Assembly (NCBI GenBank): GCA_035772735.1
Contig: JASDFA010000016.1
Span: 142,736,501-142,800,500 of the forward strand
Length of the DNA stretch: 64,000 nt
Source: Datura wrightii
Taxonomy: Eukaryota > Streptophyta > Magnoliopsida > Solanales > Solanaceae
Reading direction: 5' to 3'
A model generated the notes under the pieces. It searched no databases and had not been told where the DNA came from. It saw nothing but the letters and a program-made list of their open reading frames with translations. This document shows positions 44,083 through 55,760 of this stretch, in pieces (position 1 is the stretch's first letter; the number at the start of each line of letters is the position of its first letter). The translations under genes and the position numbers were made by a program.

Positions 44083-45849
44083 ACACCCTCTACTTAAGAC
44101 TTTTGCATGTCCTCAGGCAAAGAAAAAGAAAAACTAAACACGACGCTCAACTAGAAAATAAAATTAAGATACTACAGCCAAAACTCAAACAAATTTGTGC
44201 ACTTTATATACAAACTCTATCGACCCTTCCTCTTTAAACATCATCAGCTGATGTATTGCAAGCAACATCAAAACATCATATTCAGGGATTAAGACATGTC
44301 ATCTAGCTATTAATAAGCAATCAAGTCATCACCTATGTGTTTCATACAGAACAATGGTAAGAGCAAACATAATCCATGTACCTTCACAGAAAATGAAGTC
44401 CCCACTCTAGTATGAAGTATTAAATGAAACATGGGACTAGGCAAATGAAGCACTCACTCTCTGAAAGAACTGCAAGTATTATGCATCAGATACCATAGGC
44501 TTGCCCTTATTTTCTCTGCTTGGGTTTGTTAGATGGTCAAATAAAGATCACTATAGGACTTGATATGGCTTGTAAAGTAAGCTTAGGGCTGGACATTATA
44601 ACGATGAAAAATTTTATTAGTGACTATCCCTTCCTTGGCACTACATTCATTTGCTAGACCATTCTCCTATTTCACCCTTCATTCTTTGTGTCTTCTTTTC
44701 ATCCCTTTTTCCCATTTTAAAAATATTTGCATGGGTGAGGTGATTTTTCACATTTTTCGACACTTTCAAGCTATTTTGAATTTCTCCTTTTTTTTCTTAA
44801 TATTCTCAAATTTTCAACTTTTTACTTTTTCACCTCACCACACCTTTTGTCACCATTTTTTATTCTTTTCTATTACTTTTATTTCCTTTTCTCCCACTAC
44901 CACCATTTATGCACCCCTACTCTAGCCACCCTAAACTTAAGCATTTTGCTTATGTTAAGATTCACAATATCCAAGGAAGAACTAGGGCCAAATAGGTTAT
45001 AAACAAATGGGTACGGTAGACAAATAAATCAAATAAATATGGTCTATTAAGGCTCAAACATGGGATCAAGGGATTAATGAAACTTTGGTAGGGCAATATA
45101 GGCTAAAAGTGAGTTAACACAAAAATGGCCTATGATCATATCTTAACCAACCATCCTCAACCTATGCAGAGACCAACCAGGCAAGTTCTAGATCTTCAAC
45201 AACATACCGCAATAAATACTAAGACCTTACTCACACATGGTACATGAACTATTTTCACTTTACTAGTCTGGTTCATACATGGCTTTACAAGACAAGAACT
45301 ATCAATAACTAAATGACATAAAACGATCCACAGAAATCATGCATTGTTGTCACAAATACATAGCAAAAAATTTTTTAAACAAGATCAATTTTTTAAAAAC
45401 AACAAAAATAGTGTATATCCATTGGCTTAGTATTCCTAAGCTACTTTCTAATTGAAAAAAATCACAACTAAAAATAAAAATTCTAACACATATCGATTCT
45501 ACTAGACAACATGTCTGAGAGAAAAGAAACACAGCAATAAAAACCCTCAGATGAACAAAAATCTCCCAAAAATAACAAGTACACCCCCCATTTTTGAAAA
45601 ATGAGCTTCGTCCCCAAAGAATAAAATATAAGCATGAAGAGAAAAAGGGACATACCTGTGGCTACTCAGACTTTGCCTCTATCATCTTACAAAGGTGGTA
45701 CCTCCACAATAGTAGTGGCGCTAGCGATGGACGATACACTCAATGGTGTAACAATGGGGGTAATGGTCCCCCCGGTGGATACATCCATTTGAACAGACTC
45801 TGCGGTAACTGGGGCTGAAGGTGGCTCGCCCGAAGGGTCATGGCCACTA
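44083..45849 (-). other. 3' non-coding part of H
   Basis: No conserved frame. It is A- and T-rich with long pyrimidine runs near 44620-44900. AAGTAGAGGGTGT on the minus strand next to the LTR may be the purine tract. Open frames here are low-complexity and match nothing I recognise. Confidence 0.6.
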
Positions 45850-47779
45850 GCAAGCTCGGGCTGAGCTATGGTGGAGCTTCATGCTCCTCTTACTCTCTCA
45901 TGCAGCTCAGTCATATGCTCCTCATTAGCTCGCCTACTCTCCGCTCTAGCCCGCTTGCGCTCTTTCTTCTCCTTCTTTCTCTTCTTTTTAAACTTTCCTC
46001 ACTAGAATCTTCAACACCTCTCTTCTTGATTTTATCACCGGCTGCATTTGAACCCCAGTATGCTGCCAAATCAATATTCTCCTCAAGCTCTGCATCTAGA
46101 TCCATAAGAGTGGGGGCTTCTATGATAGTTGGTTGTCATAAAGACAACTTAACCACTTGGCTCCAAAGATCCCCCAACTCCGCACGGAGACTGCCGGTGT
46201 CTGACTTCTCCGCCATCCTCATGTTGTATCTACTCTCAAAATAATCCAGGCGGCATGAAGGGCCTAAGCTGCTGCATTTATCTCGGATTTGACCCATGGC
46301 TTTACATTCTCCATCATTGCCTAAATTTTGCGCTCGGCCATGGTCAATCTCTTCGCCAGCTTCTGGAGGAAATCCTGCGGTACCAAGACGTACCCTGTTG
46401 GAGTCTAAGTCTTTACACTAGGCAATGGTGTAGCTGAGGTGCTAGGAGATGACTCTAAAATACCGGCATCTATAGCCGGTGTCTCGCTCTTGTCCTCAAT
46501 ACTGGGCACATTCACCTGTATGTCCCCTACTGGCTGGGCTGCTGGGATGGCTATGGGCATTCTGGATCTAATTACCGGGTCCATCTCATCCCGGATAAGG
46601 CCTATGTTTGCAATTCTTTGGCCTTCAATCAATCTCTCAACACCCCGTTGTACTCTCGCCTCCGTGCACAAACTGTATACAAGGCTCGGGAATGGAATAG
46701 TAGTGCTTACTTCCACTTCCCGGTCTCATATCTCTGTAGCTATTATCCTTGGGATGTTAAGATGGTAGCGAGACATGAGGCCTGCCACCTACGCCGCTCT
46801 ATCAGTATTCAACTTATTATCATTGACTGTGGGCTCTAATCGATGTCTCACCAATGTCCAGCAAGCCTTTGCGATGAAGTTCAATGAATTCTTCGTCATA
46901 TACTTGCCACCTGTAACCCACTCAGCCTCATCCTTGTTCTCAGTTATCACTTCTACTAGCCATTGTAGCTGCCTCTGTCGTTCACCCTTGCTCAGACTCC
47001 TAATCTGCTTCATTGCCTCAACCCTGTAGTCATACTATAGGGTTATCCTAGTTGGTCTGAATTGAGGTCCATACAACATGCGTGAAATAGTTCGATCAGA
47101 TATATCTACTACTCTCCCTCGGACTAGAACACTCTCTAAGCAAGGCTGCTCCTTTATCTTTTGCCCCTCCTTTTCTTTCTCCTCCATTATTGTCAGGTAG
47201 TTGGCGTAGAACTCCCTGACGATCTCCTATGTGTATTATAAAGGGGTCTTGTCCATCCACTCTAGCACATAGAAGCTAAAAATATGTGTATCTCCTCAAC
47301 TTCATTCAAGGAATTAGTGAGGATCCACGGTTCTTCTTGGATGCTTCTTTTATATTTGTTTTTGGCGGTGAGAGTGATGCTTTGTTAATATAAATCTTTA
47401 GCAATCGACACTTTCCAACGCATTGTTCTGCTCTCTCTGGCAGGGGTTTGCTCCTCCATTTCTTCCTCACTGCTTTTTGCATCATTCTGGTCCCTTCTGA
47501 CCCTTCCTCAGTGTTGGAGTCTGTTCCCGGCCTTTGTTGTTCCTCTCTTGCTCCCTCTTCAGACTGGGGAGCTTGAGCAGATGTGGCCGTGGTTGCTTCA
47601 TCTTGTGCCTTAGCTCTTGCACTAGTTGATCTTGTTCCATCTATGTCTGTGGTGTCTACTTGATAATCCTCAAGTGAACCACTAGGTGAATCTCTAGCTT
47701 GATCAGACTTTAAGTCCGTTGTTTCATCTATCAATGTCCTGTGGGCTTGTGTTTTGTCTGCCCTATATTCGTATGTCAT
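45850..47779 (-). pseudogene. ORF3 of element H, putative plant transposon protein (PF20167-like)
   Basis: It starts at ATG 47777-47779 (MTYEYRADKTQAHRTLIDET). The N-terminal frame is open to 47306 and carries SGSLEDYQVDTTDIDGTRST and an acidic/Gln-rich stretch. The core appears at 46789-47013 (WVTGGKYMTKNSLNFIAKA, CWTLVRHRLEPTVNDN). It continues at 46405-46716 (PFPSLVYSLCTEARVQRGVE), and a basic, Arg/Lys-rich tail lies at 45911-46105. Frames change between these pieces, so it is broken by indels. This is the same protein family as ORF3 of B, although the sequences differ greatly. No signal peptide or membrane span is seen. Function is unknown. Confidence 0.7.
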
Positions 47780-47784
47780 TGTAC

Positions 47785-48396
47785 CTGGTGAGAAAGAGTT
47801 TAGTATTTCATTTTTGAAAAAGAAAAATCAGATAGAAGAAGTTCAGTATCTCATCACGAGTCCTCACTATGAGTTGTACCTCGAAAGGTAAGACTCGTGA
47901 GATGCCCTGATGGTGCCCCACGACTCATAGGTACCATGAAAGTACGATCTGTGGTACGACCCGTAGGTTGATTTCACGAGTCGTAGGGTGGGTTTCCAAG
48001 ATCAATTTTTTCATGATAAGTGGTATGAGCACTTAGTACGACTCGTAGTGTCAACCTACATTCCGTACTATGCTGCGTGCCCTTTTTCAGCCCATTTTTT
48101 ACAATTCTTTTGCTCAGTGTGTAAGTGTTTGTTTTGCACATTTTTGGGTACTCAGATTTCCCCCAGGACTAGCATTTGGTAAACTCCCTTTTTACACCAC
48201 TTAATCCTCCCCTACCCGTAACTCCCTTTAGGTGTTCTTGATTCAAAATTCAATAAATTTCCAGTGGGTTTTTGGTCGAGTTGGAGTTTTTCTCACATAT
48301 TGATTGATTTTCAAGAACACCTAATGATTCTTATGGGTATTTGACTCCCTTAAGTTCAGTTTCAAGCATTAAGAACTTACAATGTAAATCACTTAC
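47785..48396 (-). other. Putative 5'-UTR intron of ORF3 in element H
   Basis: On the minus strand the donor AATCAA-GTAAGT (G at 48396) is followed by 612 nt ending CTCTTTCTCACCAG. GTACAATG with the ORF3 start comes next. TACTAAAC lies about 20 nt before the acceptor and is a good branch site. The intron holds several GTACGAGT/ACGACTC words. Confidence 0.5.
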
Positions 48397-49107
48397 TTGA
48401 TTGTCGATTCATAGACTGGAAAACAACTTCTAGGGCTTTGCACACTCAGTTGAAGCAAGAATTTCGTGCTTTAATTTCTTGATGTGGGAAGCTACGGGTG
48501 TTGGGAAGAGGGTTCTCAAGTCGTGGGTTTTGAGGTGTTCGCGTGGGAAGATGGTCAATTTTGAAGTTTAAGTAGGTGAGGGCCAATTTAAAAATCTGGA
48601 TCGAATCGGGTAAATTTGACCCGTCAAGACACATTCCACGAGTTGTAGGAGCAACCTATGAATCGTCCCTAGACCGTAATGACTTTAGCTACAGCGAACT
48701 TACCCGGTGACCTGCAAGTGCATCCTACGAATCATACCAGTGAGGTACGAATCGTAGGGTGATTCGTAGGTAAGACTTTGGTTAGAATTTCCTCTGCTTT
48801 TCACCACCACTGCTACCACGACTCATAGGACCTCACCACGAGTCATACTAAGATCTTGTAGCAGCAGATTTTTCAGCCGCCTGTTTTTGTTTTCCTACAC
48901 ACTGAGCACACATTAGTTCAATAACTTAGGTTGCCTACCTAGAAGCGCTTAATTTAACGTTGCAGCACGATGCAAGTCTCTTGACGACTCAGAATTCTTC
49001 AAGTGACTCATACTCATCCTTAAGTGCTGAGATCACACTAAATTCCTTTGGTTGCTTCATAGTCTGTCAGATGTTGAAAGTGACCTCCTCTTTGTTTAGC
49101 CTGAACT
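48397..49107 (-). promoter_or_regulatory. U3-like promoter and leader upstream of ORF3 in H
   Basis: It is non-coding. On the minus strand after protease: repeated CACGACTC and ACGAGTC words (48850-48610), then TTTTTAAA (48594-48587), then a C-rich leader of about 190 nt to the donor at 48396. The H-family LTRs show TATA-to-donor distances of 190-218 nt, so this resembles a second copy of the LTR promoter layout. Confidence 0.45.
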
Positions 49108-49654
49108 TTAACAGGCCAGCTCATCTACTAGAGCTCTCCCAGTAGCAAGGAATGGTCGCCACAGAATGATGGGGACCTCATAATCGACCTCGCAATCCAA
49201 TATCACAAAGTCTGCTGGGAATATGAACTTATCAAACTTGACGAGCACATCAACTAGGATGCTTACTGGTCTCTTTATTGTTCTATCAGCCATCAGTAGT
49301 CGCATGTTGGTTAGTGTGGGGGCTCCCAATCCTAGCTTCTTGAAGACCGCCAAGGGAATTAGATTAATGCTAGCACCCAGATCACAGAGTTCCCTTGCGA
49401 CTCGACATTACCAATGGCACAAGGTATCGTGAAGGCATCTGGGTCTTCCTTTTTCTGAGCTAAGACCCTTTTTTCTATGGCACTGCAGTGATGGACATTG
49501 TCAACCAGCTCATAGCTTACAGATCTTTTCTTTGTCACAAGGTCCTTCATGAATTTCGCATATCCTAGCATATGCGCTAGTGCTTCGGCCAATGGTATAT
49601 TCACAAAAAGTTGTCTGAGCATTGAAAGAAATTTTTGGAACTTACCGTTATCTG
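49108..49654 (-). pseudogene. Protease of element H
   Basis: It shows KEDPDAFTIPCAIG, then, after a frameshift near 49390, LCDLGASINLIPLAVFKKLG with the DLGA active site intact. ADFVILDCEVDYEVPIIL and RPFLATGRALVD follow. Gly of the usual LGRPF is Trp. It matches I and B. No RT motif follows on the minus strand before ORF3. Confidence 0.85.
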
Positions 49655-51455
49655 CCTTTTTCTTCATCCTTTGCGGGAATGGTGGCGGTGGTCTCGGGAT
49701 AACCTTTTGTTCTAGATTTTCCCCTTGATCCATATTGCATTTCTTGTCACTCCTAGGGGCCTTTTGCAACCCATCAGGTTGTGTATCATCACCAATCTCT
49801 ACTTCCTGAATCACGCTCTCTTTCCCCCTTTCAACTTCAACAGGAAATGGGGGGTCAACTGTGGTTTTACCAATCCTAGTCATCACTTCCATGGAATGAG
49901 CATCATTCTTTGGATTTTGGACAGTGTTGCTAGGAAGTGTACCCTTTTTCATAGGTTTCATTGATACCGACAATAGCCCAAGTTGGTGTTCTATATGCTT
50001 GATGGCGGTGGCGTGAGATTCCACTTTCTAACCCATGCTAGATAAATCACTTCGAATTTCTTTTAACTGATCATCCATGGACCTCACCTTCTTCAGCATT
50101 TCAGCCATCATACTCTCCAACTTTGATTTTCTGGTCTCCCCTTCTCGTGTGTTGGGAGGAACATGGACTCCAGCTCGGTCATTGCGATATCCGTCATTTC
50201 TTCTCCAATCTCCCTCTTGCTAATGACCACGACTCCTATCTCTGAACCCATTCCTATTGTAGTTGTCTCTCTATTGATTTTTAACTTGATTTCTAGAACC
50301 TTGGCGCCAATTTTCTTGTCCAGACGCTTGGGCGTTGGCCCAAAAACCCGCCACCTGGCTATCTATGAAGTTCTCCTCTTCCTCAGAATCAGAGTGATCT
50401 GCTCCCTTCTCCCTTTCTTGAGTTCCCACTGCATTTACCCTTTTGGCTCTTGGTCCCGTGATATGCTTTTTTAGCAAATCCAATGAAGTGCGCATGTGAG
50501 CAACTCCTGATCGCGTTTTTCCTCCTTCCTTCGTTGGTATGTAGTCAAACCAACAGCATATGTACCTGCCACTGCATCAGTATACCTCGTATGCTAGGCC
50601 TGTTTTTCTTTGTCACCCTATGAAGGATAGTGGATGCTTCCTCCCAAGTGTGACTCATCATTTCTCCACCTGCCACCGTGTCTGCTACAGCCTTGACGCT
50701 ATTACTAAGAGACCTATAAAAGATTTCCAACAAACTGTCATCTGGGATTTTATGGTTCGTGCACTTAGTCAACTTCTTTTTGAACCTCACCAGGTTTCAT
50801 GAAGTGCCTCCGTCTTTATTTGCCAAAAGTTGTAGATCTCATCTTTTAATTGTAACATCCTTGATGGGGGAAAGAATCTCTCCAAGAAGGCCTATTTAAG
50901 CTCCCTCGAATTTGTTATAGAGTCGTTGGGAAACTTCGATAACGACAAAGTATCTTCCCCTGATAGAGAGAAAGGGAAGAGTTGGAGTATTATTGCATCC
51001 TGGCTTACTCTGGGCAACCTGTATGCCTTGCATATTCCTACAAAATTCATCAAGTGCAGGTTGGCGTCATCCACTGCGTGGCCACTAAACACCCCATTCA
51101 TGTTTAACAATTGAATCATGGTGCTCGTAATGTCAAATTTGGCCCCTACGGGCAGTGGTGGTGGCACAATTACTCCAGTTGACCAAAACTTCGTCAATAT
51201 CTTGGTAATCATCATCAAAGAACTGAGGGGCAAATCTCTGAGCTTGGTTGCCTCTCCCATGTCGACCAGCGCTCACCACCTCATCTCTATCATCACCAGC
51301 CTGCTGAAGTGCAGCTAGCCGAGCTAGCTCGGCTAGCCTAGATTCTTCAGTTAAGCGGGCTTCTCTCTACTCACGGTTCACAATTCTCTACAGTGCTCAT
51401 TCGATTTCGGGATTTAGTGGAACAAGGGGTTCTCTCTACTCCGAGAGCTTGGCAT
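49655..51455 (-). pseudogene. Gag of element H
   Basis: The start is ATG 51453-51455 (MPSSRSRENPL), matching the gag start of G and J; stops follow soon. The gag domain at 50892-51260 has FDITSTMIQLLNMNGVFSG, VGICKAYRLPRVSQDAI and LQLFPFSLSGED. The piece 50545-50790 has DSLLEIFYRSLSNSVKAVAD and AGGEMMSHTWEEASTIL. The linker with PRPPPPFPQRMKKK is at about 49690. Several frames are used, so the gene is broken. A clear CCHC knuckle was not found. Confidence 0.85.
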
Positions 51456-51564
51456 TCACGAGAGGTTAACCTGCGGGTGTTAAAGAAAAACATAAAAATA
51501 AACGTAATTAAGGAAATAATTACCAAAAAGTTAAATACAAGCAAATAACCTAGTCTTAGTCGTA

Positions 51565-51582
51565 TTCCCCCACAACGGCGCC
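51565..51582 (-). other. tRNA-Asp-type primer binding site of H
   Basis: GGCGCCGTTGTGGGGGAA on the minus strand, just inside the 5' LTR. The preceding base is A where T is expected. Confidence 0.8.
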
Positions 51583-51588
51583 TCTTTT

Positions 51589-53202
51589 TGATAACACCCA
51601 AACCACACTTCCAACCAAATTATGAAGCGGACGTTGTCAATAAGGAACCCAAACTTATAGGTTGGGGTCGAACCCACAGGGAATATGGAAGATCTAGATT
51701 ACAGTCGCTAGATCAACTTGTATGATAATTACTTCACAATAGGGGAATTCTAATAAGTATCAATCATAAAAATCAGCAGCAGTCAAGATTATATTTGTGA
51801 ATCAATAATTAATGGATAACTAGGGTTTTTATTTCCCATGAGTTTATAACACCTTCGAGTATACTCTCATGATCTTTACCAGTACTTACTTACAGAACTA
51901 AGAACTTAGGTTCATTCAAATGATCGACCAATCCCTATTGAATGACTATCCTCAATCACTCGACCAAGTCATATGAGTTTTTCTAACTAACTGTTATCAC
52001 TAAGTTCCAGATATAACTATCATGCAACAAAAAATAAAGTTAATACAATGATCATCAAGATCAACGCTCTGTTGTAATTCTATTGTCCTAATATTTACCT
52101 CTTCGACCAAAGCAAGTAAAGAATTTAGGAACTTCCTAACGTTGTACACCACTAAAAATCATTAAAGATGAATAGAATGCAATATAAGTAATTAGTATTG
52201 GTTTTAGACACACTTTGTGCAACCCTAACTAGTTAATCCACCATGATTCCCACAACCTTAGATATGGAGATTTTAGCCTCTAACATTGAGATTTGTGTTC
52301 ATTATTAAAAACATAAAAAAATACTTACAAAGATGATTGAGAAAAATATTTTCTTCAACTAAACCACGAAATCTTGAATAACAAGTAGCAAGAACAAGAT
52401 AAATTCAAGAAAAGGTTGATCACAAGGTTGAACCAACTCAATTCTCTCTTCCAATGATGTAAAATTGCTTACTACAATGTTTTCCTACTAGAATTAAGTC
52501 TATTTGTCATCCTATATGAAAAATAAAACATAAAAAGTATTTATAGAGACACAAGAATCGTTTTCCTAAACTAATTGGACTTCTTTCCATATCTGTAGCA
52601 GACCTCGTCACGGGTCCACCTACAACTTGTAGGGGCTTCTCACAGATCGTGACATCAGCTTTCTCTTGGAGTGTTGGCTGAATTTTGGCTAAGTGTTGGG
52701 CCAAGGTACGATTAGTACCAACATTCTATTACCCGTACATTGCACCCGTGGCTTGATCTTGATCTTTTGAACTTTTTTCTAAACTTCACCACAACCGGTA
52801 TGGTAAGACTGGTACCTTCATCTCATGGGTCGTAAGGTGCTCTCGTACTAAGAATCGTCCTCCTGTGCATTTCTTCTAGCTGTCATCATGATTGGCTTAC
52901 CACGACTTGTACCACCATAATACGATCCATGACAAGTCTCATAAGTTCAATTTTCCAGGTTAAGTTTTCAGCTTCTTATCAGAGCCTTCAGTACGACTCG
53001 TAGGTCCATCCTACGAATCGTACTGTGGACTACACTTTTTACCCTTTTTTGCCCACTTCTAGCTCCCTTTTGCAATTTATTGTTCCAACACCCATTTATC
53101 CTGAAAATAAAGGAAGTTCCTCATATCAACGTAAATACATCTATGTCCATACTATTTTCTTAGTTTTGAACGTCAATACTGCTGTAAATCCACTACACAT
53201 CA
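51589..53202 (-). repeat. 5' LTR of H
   Basis: It starts TGATGTGTAGTGG at 53202 and ends GGTGTTATCA at 51589 on the minus strand. It aligns with 42506-44082. It contains GTACGACTCGTAG-type palindromes in U3 (52980-53030). Confidence 0.93.
52538..52545 (-). promoter_or_regulatory. TATA box in the 5' LTR of H
   Basis: TATAAATA on the minus strand; GTAAGT follows 217 nt downstream (52328). Confidence 0.65.
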
Positions 53203-53699
53203 TACACCCAGTAGATGGAGGAAGTACGGATGAGTGAGAGGGAGATAGAGGCCAAGAGGGCCAGGACTGATATCTTTGGATTCTCCTAGTAGAGACCTAG
53301 TGGGCATCGTCAGCAGTCCCACCAGAGATCTTCAACACCAACACCTTTGGCTATGAGTGTGCCATCCATATCCAGGAGTGATTAGAGGGGAAGAGCATCA
53401 GGCTCTAGAGGCCAGAGTAGCAGACCCGCAAAGACCAGGCCTCCTGAATGAAGAGGATGTGGCTGGAGACACGTAAGCTAGTGCTGAGAAGGTTGAAGTG
53501 CTTGTTTCAGTTGTGGGAAGCCTCGACATATGCTTAGATATTGTCCAGCAACCCGACAGGGTCATGATAGGGGCTAAGACCCAGTTTCCAGTTCAGCAGC
53601 TCCACTTGCACGACCAGCTCAGCAGGGGGCATCCACTAGTGCGGGTAGTGGTTGCGTTAAAACAGGTTCTATGCTCTAGCATCCCGCAAGGAGCAGGAG
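53203..53699 (+). pseudogene. Gag of element E, second part
   Basis: It resumes exactly at the target duplication TACAC and continues the gag wording seen in D (GTACACCCA, AGTACGGATGAGTGAGAG). A complete knuckle CFSCGKPRHMLRYC (CX2CX4HX4C) is encoded at 53503-53544. It is the only intact one among the Tekay copies I could read. Frames around it are broken. Confidence 0.82.
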
Positions 53700-54240
53700 G
53701 TCTCCCCTAATGTTATCATTGTATGTTAGGAGTATTCCACCTTGATGTATATGAATTGTTACATTGAGGGGCTACTTTATCTTTTGTGACGCCCTATGTT
53801 GCTAGTAGTTTCGGAGTCAGTCCAGAAATCTTATTAGAATCCTTCTCAATCTCTACTCTAGTTGGTGATTTGGTTATAGCTAGACGGGTGTATTGAAATT
53901 TCCCTGTCACGGTCCTTTAGAAAGTCACCTCAATAGATTTAGTAAAGCTTGCCATGACCAATTTTTGTGTTATCCTTTGCATGAATTGTCTATTTTCATG
54001 TTATGCCTCAATCAATTGTAGAACCCATGTACTAGAGTTCAGATTTTTGGTTGAGCCAGTCTTAGAGTGGAAGGGTAGTGCAGTTGTGCCTGTAGGTCGC
54101 TTCATTTCCTGCCTTAAGACAACAAAGATGATTTCTAAGGGTTGTGTGTACCATCTAGTTAGGGTTAAGGATGCTACGTTTGAGACCTCAACTGTCTAAT
54201 AAGTTCCAGTAGTATGTGAATATCCAGAAGCGTTCCCAAA
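53700..54240 (+). pseudogene. Protease of element E
   Basis: It is recognisable by translated order: a GATLSFVTPYVASSFG-like segment (disrupted at the Asp region by GAGGGG), then VGDLVIARRVY and the domain end with CYASINCRTHVLEFRFL (53954-54199). The linker has MISKGCVYHLVRVKDA. Several stops are present. Confidence 0.78.
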
Positions 54241-55105
54241 TGACCTACTAGGAATTCCTCATGAGAGGGAAATTGATTTTGGTATTGACCTTCTTCCCGA
54301 TACGCAACCTATATCTATTTCTCCTTACAGAATGGCTCTAGATGAGTTAAAGCAGTTGAAGGAGCATTTGACACACCTTTTCGACAAGGGTTTCATTGGA
54401 TCAATAAAATTTTCGTAGGGTGCACCAGTTCACTTTGTCCTAATGAATGATGGTTCTCTTCGTATGTGCATTGATTATCAGCAGTTGAACAAGGTCACCA
54501 TCAAGAGCAGGTGTCCTCTCCCTAGGATTGATGATTTTTTTACTAGCTTCAGGGTGCTAAGTGTTTTTCGAAGGTAGACCTTAGGTTCGGATACCATCAG
54601 CTTAGGGTTCGGGATCTTCACATCCCGAAGATGGCCTTTAGGACTTGGTATGGTCATTACGAGTTTGTAGTTATGTATTTTGGACTAACAAATGCTCTTG
54701 CATCTTTTATGGATTTGATGACTATGTTTATGGATAATATCCTTATGTAATCTTGGAGCGAGGAGGAGCATGCCACTCATTTGTGGGTGGTGCTACAAAC
54801 CTTGAAGGATCGTTAGTCATATGGTAAACTCAGTAAATACGAGTTTTCATTGATCTCGATGGAATTTTTAGGTCATGTGGTGTCAATTGAGGGTGTAAAG
54901 GTAGACTCTCAAAAGATAGAAGTAGTGAAGAATTGGCTTAGACCGGTGAATCCTGCGGATATTGGGAATTTCTGGAGCTTAGCTGGTTATTATTGGAGAT
55001 TTGTTGAGGGGTTTTCATTAGTTGCAGCACCATTGACCAAACTGACCCAAAAGAAATTGAAGTTCCAATGGTCGGAGGCTTGTGAGAAGAGGTTCTAAGA
55101 ATTGA
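54241..55105 (+). pseudogene. Reverse transcriptase of element E, catalytic site destroyed
   Basis: Fingers and palm can be followed at the DNA level next to D and C. A deletion removes several codons just before the active site, and FIDD has become FMDN at 54727-54738, followed by a stop (ILM*). The thumb at 54850-55098 has FLGHVVSIEGVKVDSQKIE and GYYWRFVEGFSLVAAPLTKL. Confidence 0.83.
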
Positions 55106-55760
55106 AGACTCGACTCACCTCAACACCGTTGTTGACCCTACTCGAGTGTACTGATGGGTTTGTGGTATATTGTGACGCTTCGAGGATTGGCCTTGGTTGT
55201 GTACTGATGCAACATGGTATGGTTACAGTATATGCTTCCAGGTAGCTGAAGGTCCATCAAAAGAATTACCCAACTCATGATCTCGAATTGGTGGCGGTAG
55301 TATTTGCGTTGAAAATTCGGCGGCACTATTTGTACGAAGTCCATGTAGATGTGTTTATGGACCACAAAAGCCTACAATATGTGTTTACCTAGAAGGATCT
55401 AAAGCTACGTCAAAGGAGGTGGTTGGAGTTACTCAAGGATTATGATATGAGTGTCCTTTACCATCCTAGAAAGGCTAATTTGGTAGCAAATGCTCTTAGT
55501 AGGATTTCTGTGGAGAGTGCGTCCCATGTAGATGAGGTGAGGAAGGAGCTGGTGAAGGATGTGCATCAGCTTTCACGGTTGGGTGTTCGTTTGTTTGACT
55601 TGACTGATGGCGGTGTTATTGTGCAGAATGGGTCAAAATCATCCTTGGTGACTGATGTTAAGGTTAGGCAAGATGAGAGGATCCTATTTTTGTGAAGTTG
55701 AAGAAAGTCGTTCAGAATAAGAAGGTAGAGGTCTTCTCCAAAGGGGGAGATGGTGTGCTC
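55106..55760 (+). pseudogene. RNase H and connection of element E
   Basis: It holds VVYCDASRIGLGCVLMQH and THDLELAAVVFALKI near 55160-55320, with stops, and the open piece 55423-55695 with LLKDYDMSVLYHPRKANLVAN and ALSR. Confidence 0.8.

Larger units (their letters stand above)
42506..53202 (-). mobile_element. Element H: complete RT-less Athila-like retrotransposon, target duplication TACAC
   Basis: Length is 10.7 kb with LTRs at both ends (1577 and 1614 bp), flanked by TACAC at 42501-42505 and 53203-53207. On the minus strand: 5' LTR, tRNA-Asp-type primer site, gag, protease, about 1.3 kb of non-coding module, ORF3 of the PF20167 kind, 3' non-coding DNA, 3' LTR. There is no RT, RNase H or integrase. 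It moved after losing pol or never had it, because both LTRs and the target duplication are present. It must have used another element's enzymes (inference). Confidence 0.9.

Noticed and set aside
44620..44925. 101-codon Phe/Ser/Leu-rich open frame with apparent hydrophobic stretches
   Set aside because: It is a by-product of a pyrimidine-rich non-coding tract in the 3' part of H, antisense to the element and with no homologous frame in B.
45594..47029. Several plus-strand frames across this interval
   Set aside because: They are antisense to ORF3 of H, whose minus-strand frames carry the recognisable family motifs.
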